Shown here: positions 32,331 through 44,562 of the stretch, in pieces
Layout of the letters: the number at the start of each line of letters is the position of its first letter
Numbering within the stretch: position 1 is the first letter of the stretch
DNA from: Nephrocerus scutellatus
Taxonomy: Eukaryota; Arthropoda; Insecta; Diptera; Pipunculidae
Assembly (NCBI GenBank): GCA_947095585.1
Contig: OX352762.1
Span: 119,938,930-120,002,929 of the forward strand
Direction: 5' to 3'
DNA: 64,000 bases
Program-made: the position numbers and the translations under genes
Notes under the pieces: generated by a model
Seen by the model: the letters and a program-made list of their open reading frames with translations, nothing else
Told to the model about the DNA's origin: nothing
The model's database searches: none

Positions 32331-34600
32331 CTGATAAAGCTTTCAAAGCTCCTGGCGGTGATGAAATTTTTCTAGCGCTTGTAGAGAAGGCAATCGTTGT
32401 CATCCTAGCGCCAGCTATAACTGGGGGTACGCTCCTATTATCTGGAGACAGGTAAATTTGATATTTATTCCCAAAGCTGCCTAAATCGTACAGACCTATA
32501 AGTCTAACAATATTCGTCCTCAAAACCAGGGAGAGACTCATTTATATTCATATAAGAGGCCGGATAGAATTATCTAACTCTCTGCACTCAAGTCAGTTTA
32601 CGTACAGGAAAGACAAAAGCACAGAAGGTGCTCTTCACTATCTTATAAAGAAGAAAGAATGAACTTTTCGTGCCAAGAAATTGGCCCTGTCTGCCTTCCT
32701 CGAGATTGAGGGTGCTTTCGATAGCACTAGATACAACACTGTTGCAAGGGCAATCAGTAGCAGAGATATCAAAGACTCGACCAATTATTGGATAAGGGTC
32801 ATGCTTGGAAGTCGAGATATTGTTTCCTCCTCGGGAGGTGTCTGTGTCTGTGACTGGAGTTAGGGGTGTACCCAAGAAGGAGTGCTTTCTGACCATTCTA
32901 TGGTAACTAGTCATTGACAATCTGTTAGTCGTTTTTCACAGATCAGGCTACATCGCCATTGGTTATGCGGACGATTTGCCAATTTTTTTTAGTGGTAAGC
33001 ACGTTTTTGAATGGTGCAGCAGAGAAGGATTCAAGTGAGTTTAAATATATCGGCGTTATCTTTGATAAACGGCTTAACTGGAATTCACATATCAAGTCCG
33101 ACATCGAACTCGCCACTAGGGCCATGTGGGCCAGTATACGCCTCTACGGCAAAATACATGTGATATACACATTGATGGTGAGACCTATTGTCAAGTACGC
33201 GGCCATCGTCAGGTGGCCGAAAGTACTTGAACGGGCAACGGCAACTAAACTTTAGAAGCTACAAAAAATTGCCGATCTGGGTATAACGGGTGACATGCGC
33301 ACTTGCCCTACAACAGCACTAGAATCTTTTGTAGGTCTTTCAAATATTGGAAGTATTAATTAGCTGCAACTAGAATACGGGTACACGCCAGGTGACTATG
33401 TGGGTAACCTGAAAATTCTTGACTCAATTCCTGAAAGAGGCATGTTCTGTACTATCGCCGACATTACGGTAAGAAAGCACTGTTTCGGAAGGAAATTTGA
33501 GGTAGAAATATTGGACCGGGTAAACTGGTGCAATAGTGTTCCGGCACTGGACGCTAGAGGTCCGATCTAGTTCGCAGACGGATGGAAGATGGAAACTGGA
33601 GTTTGAGCTAGCGTCTTTGGACCCAACACCAAAGTCTCGATACCAATGGGAAAAAGTCCTTCGGTGTACCACGCTTTACCGGTTTACCGGGCAACGGGAT
33701 TAACCTTAATAAAGAAGTTAAAGGCTGTAGAATACATATATTTTCAGATAGCCAGGCAGCACTTAAGGCGCTGTCGTCCAATTTAAAAGACTCAATATCA
33801 GTCAAAAACTGTTACGATGCACTACAATCTCTTACCAGACTCAACAAAGTCAAACTCGGTTGGGTCCCTGGTCATCAGGAAATTGCAGGCAACAAATCTG
33901 CAAATGAACTAGCTAGGGATGGCTCGGAATCTGCGTTCATTGGACCTGAACCCTACTGTGGTGCTTACTGGGCTGCCGCCACAAAACTTTGTCTAGCTCA
34001 CTGGGTGAGCGTGCCGTGGCTTAGGCAATCCAAGCAATAAATCAGTCCATTTTTCTATAAGGAAATTCTTAATTAAATAGGGATAGCATTAGTAAGCTGT
34101 TGAGTTTTCTAACAGGTCATTGTGGCTGGCGATATCACCTTAACAAGATTTGTGTGAGCTCAGAGACAGAATGTAGGTTCTGCTCGAAAGATGAAGAGCC
34201 ATCCGAGCACATTCTCTGTGAATGCCCAGCATTGCGTTGGTTAAGGAGACGCATCTTTCACAAGGAATTATGCTCGACAGCGGAGTTGAAAAATTCTGCT
34301 ACTAAGGATGTATAAGAAAGGTGGAAGGTGGTCTTAGAGTAAACACATCCTAAGATATCCTAAGATATCTTTCATGTCGCTGTGTCTGCCATATATGCTA
34401 GGGGTGAAATCCAAAAAAAAAGGGAGACTTCTATTAGGGTTCGTGATAAGAAGCAACAAATAGCGGGCAAGATGGGGAATTCGGTTAGAAATCACAAAGG
34501 CATCTTAAAGTGATGAGAAAACAGCGGAGCTGATTAAGTCTGGGGGCACGTATAACAAACTAATGTTTCGAAATTCAAGCTTCGAAGGCGATTGCTAATA
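32331..34600 (+). pseudogene. LINE-C copy 1: reverse transcriptase, RNase H and C-terminal domain, broken
   Basis: Plus strand in broken frames: YRPISLT-like block near 32495, HSSQFTYRKDKSTEGALHYL near 32590, ALSAFLEIEGAFDSTRYNTV (32690 onward), an intact GYADDLPIF box near 32960, YIGVIFDKRLNWNSHIKSDI, YTLMVRPIVKYAAIVRWPKV, LGITGDMRTCPTTALESFVG, the RNase H entry FADGWKMETGV with FGPNTKVSIPMGKSP (33570-33660), a diverged RNase H middle, and the closing motif CRFCSKDEEPSEHILCECPA near 34170. The order matches LINE-C copy 2 at 60.0-61.8 kb. Frameshifts, stops and an internal deletion after YADD mark it as dead. RNase H places it with I/LOA-like LINEs, by motif recall. Confidence 0.85.
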
Positions 34601-36150
34601 TGCAGGTAGACTGTAGAGAGTACTAAAAGAATACTGTCATGATTCGATTGTCTGTTGTATCCTGAACATTAATTCGTTATGGCATATCCGATCGAGCATA
34701 AACTGCCTTAGCTTTGTTAACGAATATGACAAATCGAATGTAATCCATCGAAAAAAAATCCGTCCAGCTCATATGTAGAATAAGCTTTACAGCTACCAGT
34801 ATTGTTCTTAATCAATGCATTTGCAACTCTTTTAACGATCGATAAAATAAAACAAAAATTTACCATGACAATTGCAGAAGAATTGTAATTCAGTAACACG
34901 TAGTCATAGTAAAAGGAACCGGATCACAATTCATCGGTTGTGAACGCTAAAACAATAGCTTATGTTATGAGTTAACACCGCAAATACATTAGCTGCTATC
35001 CGACTTCTCGGAGATAAGCTCCAACGTCCACTACACTGGTTTGTATGCCATCTAATTCCACGGAGATAAGCTCCAACATCTTCTTCACTAATTAGTAGGT
35101 CAACAACATGCCAATTAGTAGCTCTAGAGACACCCTTTCGAGGGGGGCCAGAAAAGGCCTTAAAAATTTCAATGATCCGATAGGGAAGTCTCTTAATATG
35201 TGCGAATATCTTGCTGTTGCACAATTATCTGCAATTTAATGTAACTTGTAAGACATAGAGAAAGCTCGCGTTGACCTCCACATAGACCGAGATCAGCTAT
35301 ACCTGTTAGACATTTGTCGAGCAATCAACGAAAGCCGATGTTACGACAAAACGCAATCCGGCTAAAGTTTGCAACTCGCGATGGCTAACATCTGCAAATA
35401 GGATTCTCAAAACTTTTATTTCAAAATATTTGTGCTGCTGAAAACTTACTCTCCGATATGATTTAATATAAAAACTCAACAAATTTGTGTTCACAAAAAA
35501 AACAACGATCATGTTGTTAACAGAGGATATGAAAAATACCCTGAAATACCGCTAGCGAAAATGTATGTTAGCTGACGAAAGGATATAAACATATTATATA
35601 AACGATGGTTCCAAACAAATCCTTAGAGAATCATCTCAAAAACTTTCAAAGATAAAAAGCTTTTTGTTTTTTTTATTTGTCTGAAAAACATCCAATTATT
35701 TTGTGCAATTATTGGATTTAGTTTTCATAAAAATAACAATACAAATACGAACATTACTAACGAATTCGTGAAATAAAATAAAATCGTGATAGTTATCATC
35801 AGAATATTGTGAGAAATCGTAGTCAAAGGTTACAGCCTATCCAACACGTTACTAACTGCATCATTCAGAACAGGATAAAGGTATAATTAAAAAAGAACCA
35901 TAAAATAGAATCTCTACACTTGAAACTCAATGGTTACGATATTGCATTTTTCTTTCTAATAATGTGCATCGTGTGCTATAGCAAAAATTCGAAGAGAAAT
36001 TGCACTCCCGAATTTTGCATTAAGTGAGCTCTTCTATAGGCAATTATTGCAAAAAATGTGTTGTGTTCGGTGTGTTTGTGGTTTTTTAAAAAATGCTAAA
36101 ATAACAAGTTACATAACTAAAAGAAAGATAATAGAACAGATAATATACAG
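34601..36150. other. anonymous DNA with a small local duplication
   Basis: GGAGATAAGCTCCAAC occurs twice, near 35010 and 35060, inside a minus frame (34931-35224, 97 codons) that I cannot assign. The rest is AT-rich without features. Confidence 0.4.
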
Positions 36151-36219
36151 GGTGTATCCGTTAGGGCTGCAAATATTTAAATGAATGATTCCTTGGTTAA
36201 TTTCGTGAAAAAAACGTAC

Positions 36220-36795
36220 ACCCCCAGCGGTGTACGTAGCGTTTTAATGCGAACCGATGTACTTTTTACGTTACATCACTTCACACCCTATAATTCTTGA
36301 AGATTTCTAGCTACAAGGTTACTGTTAGTATTTTTTGTAAAAGAATTAAGATCATACAATGCACATTTTTTAAATTCTTAAAACAATTACCGATATAAAC
36401 GTCGTCAAAGTCAGAAAAAAAATTTTTTTTTTTTTTTAAATTTTATTTTCAAACGCGATTATTTCAAAAAATGCTCTCGTATAATTTTTTTTTGACAAAT
36501 GTAGTATTAAAGCCTATTCAATTTTCTACAAATCCACCTCACAATGTTTCTAGATTTGGTCAACAGGAGCAGGGTTAAAATTGAAAGTTGGTAAAATGAA
36601 CGCAAACGTACTTTTGACCTTAAATGACTTCCAAACAACTATAACTCTTGAACGCTTCTAGCTACATAGCCTTGGTGTTTTTTGAAAGAAAATTAAATTT
36701 CTAAGATCAAACATAATTTTAATTTTAAATCCACGAAACTATTACTGATATAAACGTCGTCAAATAAAAACAATTTTTATTTTTTTTTTAATTGT
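36220..36795. repeat. diverged direct repeat, two units of about 355 bp
   Basis: Matching blocks recur about 351-356 bp apart: TTGAAGATTTCTAGCTACA near 36297 versus TTGAACGCTTCTAGCTACA near 36648, and GATATAAACGTCGTCAAA near 36393 versus 36749. A-runs and T-runs follow each. Noncoding. A CAGGGTGTATCCGTTAGGG stretch at 36149 just upstream resembles a DNA transposon end. Confidence 0.7.
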
Positions 36796-37045
36796 TGGAA
36801 GTTTGATGTATAAGACGAGCTTAAATAACGAGGAAGAATTTAAAATATTGAATGTCAAAAAAAGGGGAAATAACATAATAACGACCTGAAAGCATGCTGT
36901 AGCGGGCCTATTAATATAAGATCTGGTGGACATGTTGGATCTTATAAATCAATATTATCATAATTTTTATTTAAATTTACCAACGGAAAATTAACCAGAT
37001 ATACACCCCGATTTAAGCGAAGTGTTTGATGAAAATTAATATGTA

Positions 37046-37200
37046 CTAGTTATCGCCCATTGGTCGAAATTCGACCGTCTCTCTGTACTCTATGCGACCC
37101 TCCACACGGTCACTGATCCGACCCACCCACCATCCACCCACTCCCTCGCCCTACACCACCCAACAACCTCACTACACCGCTCCACCACTGTATTTCTGTT
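37046..37200 (-). mobile_element. Helitron-like 3' terminus
   Basis: On the minus strand the sequence ends with a perfect short hairpin (GGTCGAA-T-TTCGACC, 37062-37076), then 12 bases, then CTAG (37046-37049) followed by T. A hairpin about 10-12 nt before a terminal CTRR and an external T are the signature of Helitron 3' ends. The preceding TGGGTGG-rich stretch resembles the 48.4-48.6 kb segment. No Rep/helicase gene is present, so it would be non-autonomous. The 5' end was not found. Confidence 0.55.
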
Positions 37201-37309
37201 CTATCAAAAATTTGAACATTGAACACTTTATTTTAAAAAATAAAATGAAAAATTAAAGTTTAAAAAAAACAACCCATAAAAATTAAAATTTTTCTTGTAA
37301 ATTCTCTAA

Positions 37310-37745
37310 TAGGAGAAACATATTATGTGTTTAAAATTTGAAGGAAATTGAGCTAATTTTTAAAAAATGTACATGGGAACCACTCGGGTCTCAGGGCCTG
37401 AAATTTTTACAAAAAGTTTTGTACATTGTTGATACACATGTGTATAAAATTCAAGGAAATTTGGTTAATTTTTCTTAAAAATTTTGTATGGTGGCTCACG
37501 ATCTCGGGGCTCGGGTCTCCAAAATTTTGACAAAAATTGTTGTCCATCGGATATACACATGTGTATAACATTTTAAGAAAGTCGGATTAATTTTTATTTT
37601 AACCTTGTATGAGGACCCAAGGCCCCGGCGTCTGTATAGGACCCCATGATCCCGGGGCCCGTGACCTCCAAATTTTTTGCAAAAAGTGTTGTCCATCGGA
37701 TATACACATGTGTATAACATTTGAAGAAAATTGGGTTTTAAGTGC
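37310..37745. repeat. degenerate tandem repeat, units about 115-150 bp
   Basis: About four units, each with an ATACACATGTGTATAA-type core (near 37432, 37551 and 37699, and a diverged one near 37317), a GAAGGAAATT or AAGAAAATT stretch, and a GGGTCTC or GGGCCCG block. Several units read as similar short peptides on the minus strand, which is a by-product of the repetition. It may be part of the Helitron-like element ending at 37046. Confidence 0.7.
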
Positions 37746-39494
37746 ATTTTATATTGAGTGTTAAGATCTTGTTTTTATGTTTTTTTTGCAACATATATCA
37801 ACATATGTTTTAAAACTTTCTTCTTAATACACGTAAAAGTTAATTTTAATGTTTTATTTCTTTTATCTTTAAAACATTTGGACATGTGATCGAACTTATA
37901 ACTTAAGAACAAAATTAATTAATTTTTTACTCTTTTGTTTATTATTTGTGAGTTAAAAATTATGTAAAATATGAAATATGTTGTGCCATTATTCGTTCCA
38001 TGGAACATATGTCGCAACAAACCAGTTTTATTCATCAGCCGAAAGAATGACATCACTCTAGTACATTATGGTATAATGGTACCGCAGACACCAGTCAACG
38101 CGGCACGGCAATATCAACCACAAATTTTCCACTTTCCGGACCACCGATTGGTAAAAAGCAGCCAAAGCAATCACTATGGCGAAAAAATTACATCGAAATA
38201 AATTGACGGTTTTTGTATTTGTTGTAGTCTTTTTTAAAAGTTTGACTACACTCGCAAAAATATACATAACAGTTTTTCGAAACCTTTGTCAACGACAGAA
38301 CAGCCAACAATGTAAGAGCATTCCACTCTGAAGCACAATCAACCGCCGAAGTTATTTCCAGTTAAATATATTCTGCGGAAACTCCTCATTTTGTTAACGT
38401 GGACGTAATTTTTTGTTATTGTTATTTTGATGTTGATGCACGTGCAGATGACATGCAACTGGATATTGGATGGCCGATGGGCTATATGGCTATTCGTAAG
38501 CTGAATGGTAAAAATGGCAGTTGATTGCCATGAGGACACCCACAAATTTTTTCCTTGTTCACATGCATAGTCATAGTCAGATTTTCAACAACGTATCCGA
38601 CCATAATAATTGTGCCACAAAAATTGGTATTTCATTTTCCAAGTAAACATATTTGTTGCAGTTTTTACATAAAAACATTGATGTCAATATGGAAAATGGA
38701 AAATTCATGTAACAGTTCAAGCGTTTTATTCTTAATTGCAATTTTTCTGCTGTGTACTAGCGGAAATTGTGTGCCCCCACCTTGAATATGGTTTCAAATA
38801 GAAGTTTTACAATATTCGTATTCCCTTTTATAAAAAAAAGGAAACTAAAGTAAAAAATACATTAAGAATTTTTGTAAAAAAAAAAAACCATTCAATTGCA
38901 TTTCTTGTCAGGACATCTAACAGTATAAGAGTCTTTCAATTGCGACCGCTTATTTTTCGAATAGGGTTTTTTTTCTATGCGGTGAAGTTACCTGCAGGTT
39001 GTTTGATTTTAAAACTTGGATACAATTATTGGCTGTTTATTTTCTCCAAAGAACACAGAAAAAAACTTTTTAGTGACTAAAATACTGCGTATTCAATAGA
39101 CTCGTTTGAACATCGTAGGAATGTTTCCAGCTTGTCATTCATATCGCTTTTCCACAAGTTGTGTTTAAAATAAATAGGCACGTGCATATCGCCCATCCTA
39201 CAAACGCATAGGTAGGTAGGTAGAGTGACGGTCCTTGACGACTTGGCGCTTTAGTGAGCGGTTTTGCTGTCACAGTCCTCAGGAGACCTAATAAAACGGA
39301 AAAGAAAAAGAGAGAAAAAAGAAGAAGAAAAAAAAAAGATACTGTATAGTTATATCCAACCTGTAGCATTGAGGTACGATATCAAATCGGTGATGCCGTA
39401 CTCTGAAAGCTCCTACAGGTCAGAAAAGAAGGGAATGCTCAGTTTGCGGAAACGAAGAGACGCAATGGCTGGACACTGGCAAAGAAAACAAATG
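37746..39494. other. anonymous AT-rich DNA
   Basis: A purine-rich tract at about 39295-39338 (GA-rich with A-runs) and four TAGG units near 39211 are the only compositional features. Frames at 37971-38201, 38555-38785 and 39264-39503 have no recognised motif. Confidence 0.45.
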
Positions 39495-39660
39495 AGAGTT
39501 TAATTCTCATTTACATCTTAGCAGCTCCTGCAAAAGGTATTGTGAGGGATTCCCAGTTTGGCTGCGTGGCTGCCCACCAGCCAGTGGCCCGTGGTAATGG
39601 CAACCACTCTAGAAATATTTTTCCGAGATCTGGGGATCAGCTCAGTGGATTTGTTTTTAT
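39495..39660 (-). pseudogene. LINE-D copy 2, C-terminal fragment
   Basis: Minus strand reads VVAITTGHWLVGSHAAKLGI, then PHNTFCRSC, the cysteine-rich closing region also seen in LINE-D copy 1 (near 22260-22350). It is short, with a stop immediately after the CRSC motif. The upstream reverse transcriptase is absent. Confidence 0.65.
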
Positions 39661-39874
39661 TATAGGAAGGCCACATCGCTCTCGACATGGTACCTTAACT
39701 GTGCGGTGGTAAAGAAACGCATACGCAATACTTGTATCTCAGTCCACCAGTCGACCTGATAAACAGACAAATCAGCCTGAAATGGTACCAACAAAAATTA
39801 CAGAACAAATTTTAATACAATGTTCCTGAGATAACAATAATAATTGGCATGACAGACGGTTCAACGCCTAGCGT

Positions 39875-39992
39875 TTTGCGAGCATTCTTGTTGTGAGTGT
39901 GTTATTTTGCAAACAAAGCGAAGGGCAGCTAACATTTTTCAAGCCGTATCCGAAAGGCGAATTCAGGAGCTTTCCATGGCAGTTATTGCACT
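39875..39992 (-). mobile_element. SINE fragment, tail half
   Basis: Matches the reverse complement of the SINE 3' half: GCGAGCATTCTTGTTGTG, TTTTGCAAACAAAGCGAAGG, CCGAAAGGCGAATTCAGGAG and CTTTCCATGGCAGTTATT follow the same order as 43205-43335 in the better copy. The tRNA-like head is missing. Confidence 0.6.
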
Positions 39993-40289
39993 TGGACCTC
40001 TGCCAGACAATTTCTCAAACTTAGCTTCTCAGATTATTGGCCATACAGCAACTCATGAAAGCACTCCTCCCATCACTGCATTTGAAATCAGCGATCCTCT
40101 TTGCCTTTGCAGTAAATGCCACTCGGTGTATATTGCTTCATGTAGAACTTCCGACCACGTTCGGTCTTTGCTCTCTGTACTATTTCATTTCACGGACGTG
40201 ATTCTGCTTCCAGGATGAATTATTTTTTAAAATTTTTAAGCTCTTTATATTCTACATCGTTTTACCTCACTCTATGAGATTGTTGCCTC

Positions 40290-41222
40290 GGATACACTGA
40301 TGAACGACGACGACCACGGCAACAAAAACGGCTTAACGAGTTAAACATTTTCTCATGGAACGAACACTCACTGTATAGAGCTCGATCTGTACAGCAGCTG
40401 GCTGATACGCTATCTAAATATAAGGCTGACATAACAGCAATCCAGGAAATGCGGTGGACGGATAATGGTGCCTTACAAAAATCAGAATATGACATATATT
40501 ACAGCGGTCATGCTAGATATCATGTGCTCGGAGTGGGGTTTATAGTCACCACCGTTATCGGCTTTAAAGCTATGCACACTTCGCGTGCGGGGCAGATTTA
40601 AAAACATAAGCCTCATAAACGTTCACGCACCTAAAGAGTATTCCCCAGATGATGAAAAAGAAGAATTCTTTGAATCAGTCCAACGGGAATCAGTATGATG
40701 TAAAAATCATTCTGGGGGACATGAATGCTAAAAGCGATGAGCGATAGTCTGTCAGTCAAGACTGTTTTCAAATCCAGGAACTTAACCATAACATCCAAGC
40801 TGCTGGTATATAAGACAATGGTCATACCAGTACTTACATATGGATCTGAGACTTCGGTGCTTAGCAAAAAGCATTCTGACCTCTTAGCCACGTTCGAGTG
40901 AAAAGTCTTACGGAGAAGTTTTGGCCATTTATGTGAGGAAAGACGATTCCGGAGACTCCATAATGATGAGATCTACGAGCGTTACCGCGGTGTCGACATC
41001 TTAAAGAGAATTAAGCTTGCATGAGCGAAGAGGATCCTGCTCGGAAAGTCATTTGCAGTAGGATTTATGGAACATGACAGCGAGGGCGGCCAAGCCTACG
41101 CTTGAAGGATGGCGTAGAACAGGACGCCCACCATGACATCGGCTCGAAATCGGGACCGCTGGAGAGACTTTTTGCGGGATGCCAGGACCAGGCCCCGCCA
41201 GTTGCAGACCCAAATATGATGA
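40290..41222 (+). pseudogene. LINE-A copy 7: endonuclease joined directly to thumb and 3' end
   Basis: The only LINE-A copy here with the endonuclease: FSWNEHSLYRARSVQQLADT, then KYKADITAIQEMRWTDNG (catalytic E in the QEMRW block) and YDIYYSGHA. A frameshifted part contains the equivalent of IILGDMNAK. Near 40735 the sequence jumps to SVKTVFKSRNLTITSKLLVY of the thumb, so the entire reverse transcriptase core is deleted. It then runs through SKKHSDLLATFE, DEIYERYRGVDILKRIKLA and the 3' end, finishing with CAGACCCAAATATGATGATG. Deletion plus frameshifts make it non-functional. Confidence 0.85.
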
Positions 41223-42315
41223 TGATGCCTACAGAAAATAAGATAAATAATTAAGAACAATTTCACCAAAATTAAGCAAAAAAGAACCAGTGACTCTTGA
41301 AATAATTTGCAGATTTTTTTCTATTTGTAATATATAATTTTCTTTTACTTTTTCTATTTTTTAGAAAGATAACAACCAATGAGATTATTTAACTCATCAT
41401 AAGGGAACCTATGCCTTTCATAAAATTCTTCTCAAAATGATGATGACAAGATATTCAACTATTATACAATGTACGTTCATACCATACATAGATAACTATA
41501 TTATACCACATAGATTAAAAAACGATAAGACGACATCATTTTAAATTAAAATTGCACATTAATTAGTAATGTTGTATTGTGCGGTGTCCAGAGAATGTAT
41601 ATCTTGCTGTAGAATCTGTCCACTGCAGTAGCGATGACGATGATGATGATGCAATGAAGATGCAAATCAGGTGATGAAAATGGAAGCGGATTGATGCTTA
41701 TGTTTATTTGCCAACTCTATAAACATCAGTATGTATAACAGGAACTGATACACACGAACGAAACGCACGTCTCCACATTCAGGAAATTAATTTAACTCAG
41801 ATGCAGCACTGTAAAGAGGTTTCCCCGGTTATATGCAGCTCAAAGAATCTCAGTTTTTATCTGCTAGTTTCCCGAGCAAAATTCGTACGTTTCGTTAATG
41901 CTTTTTTTTGCGTATCCTTTTAAATATAGTAATAGTATTTTATAGTATAGTATTTATTACTGTATTATTTATTCAAGAGGAAAATTTGAAATTAAATTTT
42001 GTCCCAAAGCAACTTAGGTCGCTTCCATATAGTTAACGATCTAAATATGAGATTAAAAATGTGGTCGTTTGTTATTAAAAGAGAGAGAAGACAGTTGGTA
42101 TTCATAAAAAACGCTTAGCATTAAAAAAAAAACTTTCTTTATACTCCTGCTTTTGCCAACCGTAATTAAATAATCCTAATTACACAAACCATACATCAAT
42201 GACGATGTTATATAGTAGAGAATACCCTTACATATTAGTTACTGGACTTACAGAGACTTGTTTGCCATATTTAACCAGTAGCAACAAAAAATAATATCTT
42301 TACTTGATGGCTCAC
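41223..42315. other. anonymous AT-rich DNA
   Basis: A GATGAT-type microsatellite at about 41634-41655 resembles the LINE-A tail but is not preceded by LINE-A sequence. Otherwise featureless. Confidence 0.45.
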
Positions 42316-42588
42316 AATATAATAATTAATATTCGTTGCGATAGACCATTGCGGTCCAAGGCCTAGCTTCTAGCGACCATTTGTGTTGTGCATGTATATT
42401 TTTTTTACACATATGTAAGGGACCTACAATTTAATACCATATTGGAATGGCAAAAGCTTTCCGTGACAAGTTATTACTCTCGAACGTTTGTCAGACATTC
42501 GCGAGAGGTGGTGCACCGTGAAAAATACTTCGAACAACGAACATTCTGCTCAGCAGCCATGCAGTTATCCACTGAGCCACGGCGCCCA
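42316..42588 (-). mobile_element. tRNA-derived SINE, near full length
   Basis: Minus strand begins GGGCGCCGTGGCTCAGTGGA (A box TGGCTCAGTGG intact) and continues through a damaged B-box region (GTTGTTCGAAGTA), then the CACGGTGCACCACCTCTCGCG block, the TGACAAACGTTCGAGAGTAA-type block, and the GGTCGCTAGAAGCTAGGCC and TTGGACCGCAATGGTC blocks. The end has ATTATTATATT in place of a clean TTA tail. Same architecture as the copy at 57225-57508. Confidence 0.8.
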
Positions 42589-43158
42589 CTATCACTATTT
42601 ATCAATTTTATTAATAAGACACAGATGCGGCTTTGAAACAAAAATATAAATAACTAAAAATTGACACATCCACAGCACACGTTCTATGAAGACAAGAGGA
42701 AGCTGTACCTATCTCTATCTATATATGCAATTCCTATTGATATTTAAAATCTAATTCAGTACTTAACTATCAACAATCCTTTGGGATTCCTTACAAAGTT
42801 CAGCATAATCCTCTTGTGTCTATGGGACACTCTTGGCCATTTGTGTATTTAGCTGAACACTTAACGAACAAGAGTGCAATTCGTCACTTCAGAGTTTCAA
42901 GCACTTGGGCTACTGTTGATCCACAGAATTCACTTCAATCATTCCAGTAGCAATCACCCCAAGGAAAATGAGCAGCAACCTCTCTGATGGTGTTGATGAA
43001 GCCATTGTAAACAATGATATTTGCCTATTGTTGCCACTAGATGTTCAACTCCAATTTATCACTTTGCACTTTAGCGCTATATGGCCACAGGCAACTCAAG
43101 TTTATTGTGTTAGCATAAAATATTAGAACCAGATTGAGTATGTAGATATTCATATAGG
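42589..43158. other. anonymous DNA between two SINE copies
   Basis: No coding or repeat feature recognised. Confidence 0.45.
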
Positions 43159-43432
43159 TATAATAAAAACATTTGGCGAGACAGACCGATGCAGTGCAAA
43201 GCCTAGCTACTCGCAATCATTCGTGTTGTGCGTGTTATATTTTTGCACACAAATCGAAGGAACCTAGAGTTTAATGCCAAAATATTTAATCCAAAAGGCG
43301 AATAGAGAACCTTTCCTTGAAAATTATTACTTTCCGACATTTGTCAGGCATTCGCGAGATGTGAAATAGATTTTTTGTATTTCTGGGGTTCGAACCTCAA
43401 ACCACCTCCTCAGAACTCTAACGCACTAATAT
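43159..43432 (-). mobile_element. tRNA-derived SINE, slightly 5'-damaged
   Basis: Minus strand: a degraded A-box region, TTAGAGTTCTGAGGAGGTGG, then a strong B box (GAGGTTCGAACCCC), the CTCGCGAATGCCTGACAAAT block, the TTCGCCTTTTGGATTAAAT block, TTGTGTGCAAAAATATAACA and finally CACGAATGATTGCGAGTAGC. The family tail is lost or reduced to TAATAAAA-like sequence on the plus strand near 43159. Confidence 0.75.
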
Positions 43433-44189
43433 TGACATGAAGTCTTTTCATTTTCATTATCTTTGCATCAGAAATGCAGGGTTCGTAGCGCGTAAATTTA
43501 TCTTATTAGGGTCTACTTAGTTTTGAAGGCTACTTTGATCAAATTTTACCAGTCAACGACCGTTTTTTCTTCTACAATAATTAAATCTTGCAAAATAAAT
43601 ATAATTCCGATATAGGAGCTATCATTGAGTAACACAATATTCGCAATCATACATACAGCTCTGTATAACTTTCAGAAAGCTTTCATTTTAAATTTTAATT
43701 CATGACAAACAAATTCCAGTTAGAACGCACTGAAAGGATTGGGTCTCGCAAGTGTAAGTTTGCTTACTTAAACTGCAATGCTAACAATTAGGTAATTGGC
43801 GTAGAGTGTACAATGTTCAAAATCTCTTTATGCCTCTTTATAGGCAATTACTTCCTTTGATGTCAAGTGTTTTCATCTTTTCAGCACTCATTCAAGTACT
43901 CTGAAATAATTCATCAAGGAATTCAATCGTTCATTGTACACGCAGTTAATGTACATAAACAGGCTAATGTTCTGTTTAATTAACATAATTACTAACCGAA
44001 GGCAGTATGATGAGTATATATGAACATATGAGTGTAGAAAATTTGCAAACATTGAGGAGTATTCGAATATTTAAGTAAAAGTCAAAATGGGATTTGCAAA
44101 TTTTGAATATTTAGTCTATATACAAATCGTAAAGAAAGTCACCTGCCACACAGCATTACCAAAAGCCACTACCAATATCCTACGCCTAA
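43433..44189. other. anonymous DNA
   Basis: No recognisable gene, transposon end or tandem repeat. Confidence 0.45.
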
Positions 44190-44562
44190 CCACTGGGTGG
44201 ATTACCGTACCTAAACAGACAAAATACACACAAAGCAATTATAACAAATATATCCAGTCATATTGATATGCTTCACAAATGGTTATTTAAAATAATGTAC
44301 TATACTAGGCGAAAATTCAAGCCAAAATCGTGTAAGTTATAGCGACTAAAGCCACATATAGTCAGTGGGTGGATTACAGTACCTAAATAGGCAAAATACA
44401 CAGAAAACAATCATAACTTCATAACGAATACTATACTATACGTCCTTTCTTCTTTTCCCGTCAAATTGATATGCTTCACAAATAGTTATTTTAAATAATG
44501 CACTATACTAGGCGAAAATTCAAGCCAAAATCTTGTAAGCTAAAGTGCCTAAAGCCACCTAT
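44190..44562. repeat. diverged tandem dimer, units about 176-203 bp
   Basis: Two units share TGGGTGGATTACNGTACCTAAA (44195 and 44370), TTGATATGCTTCACAAAT, ACTATACTAGGCGAAAATTC (near 44300 and 44503) and CAAGCCAAAATC. The second unit contains a 27-bp extra stretch (TCATAACGAATACTATACTA). Noncoding. Confidence 0.75.

Noticed and set aside
41634..41655. GATGAT repeat as another LINE-A 3' end
   Set aside because: The diagnostic GTAGAGCCAAATATG is absent upstream; probably an ordinary microsatellite.
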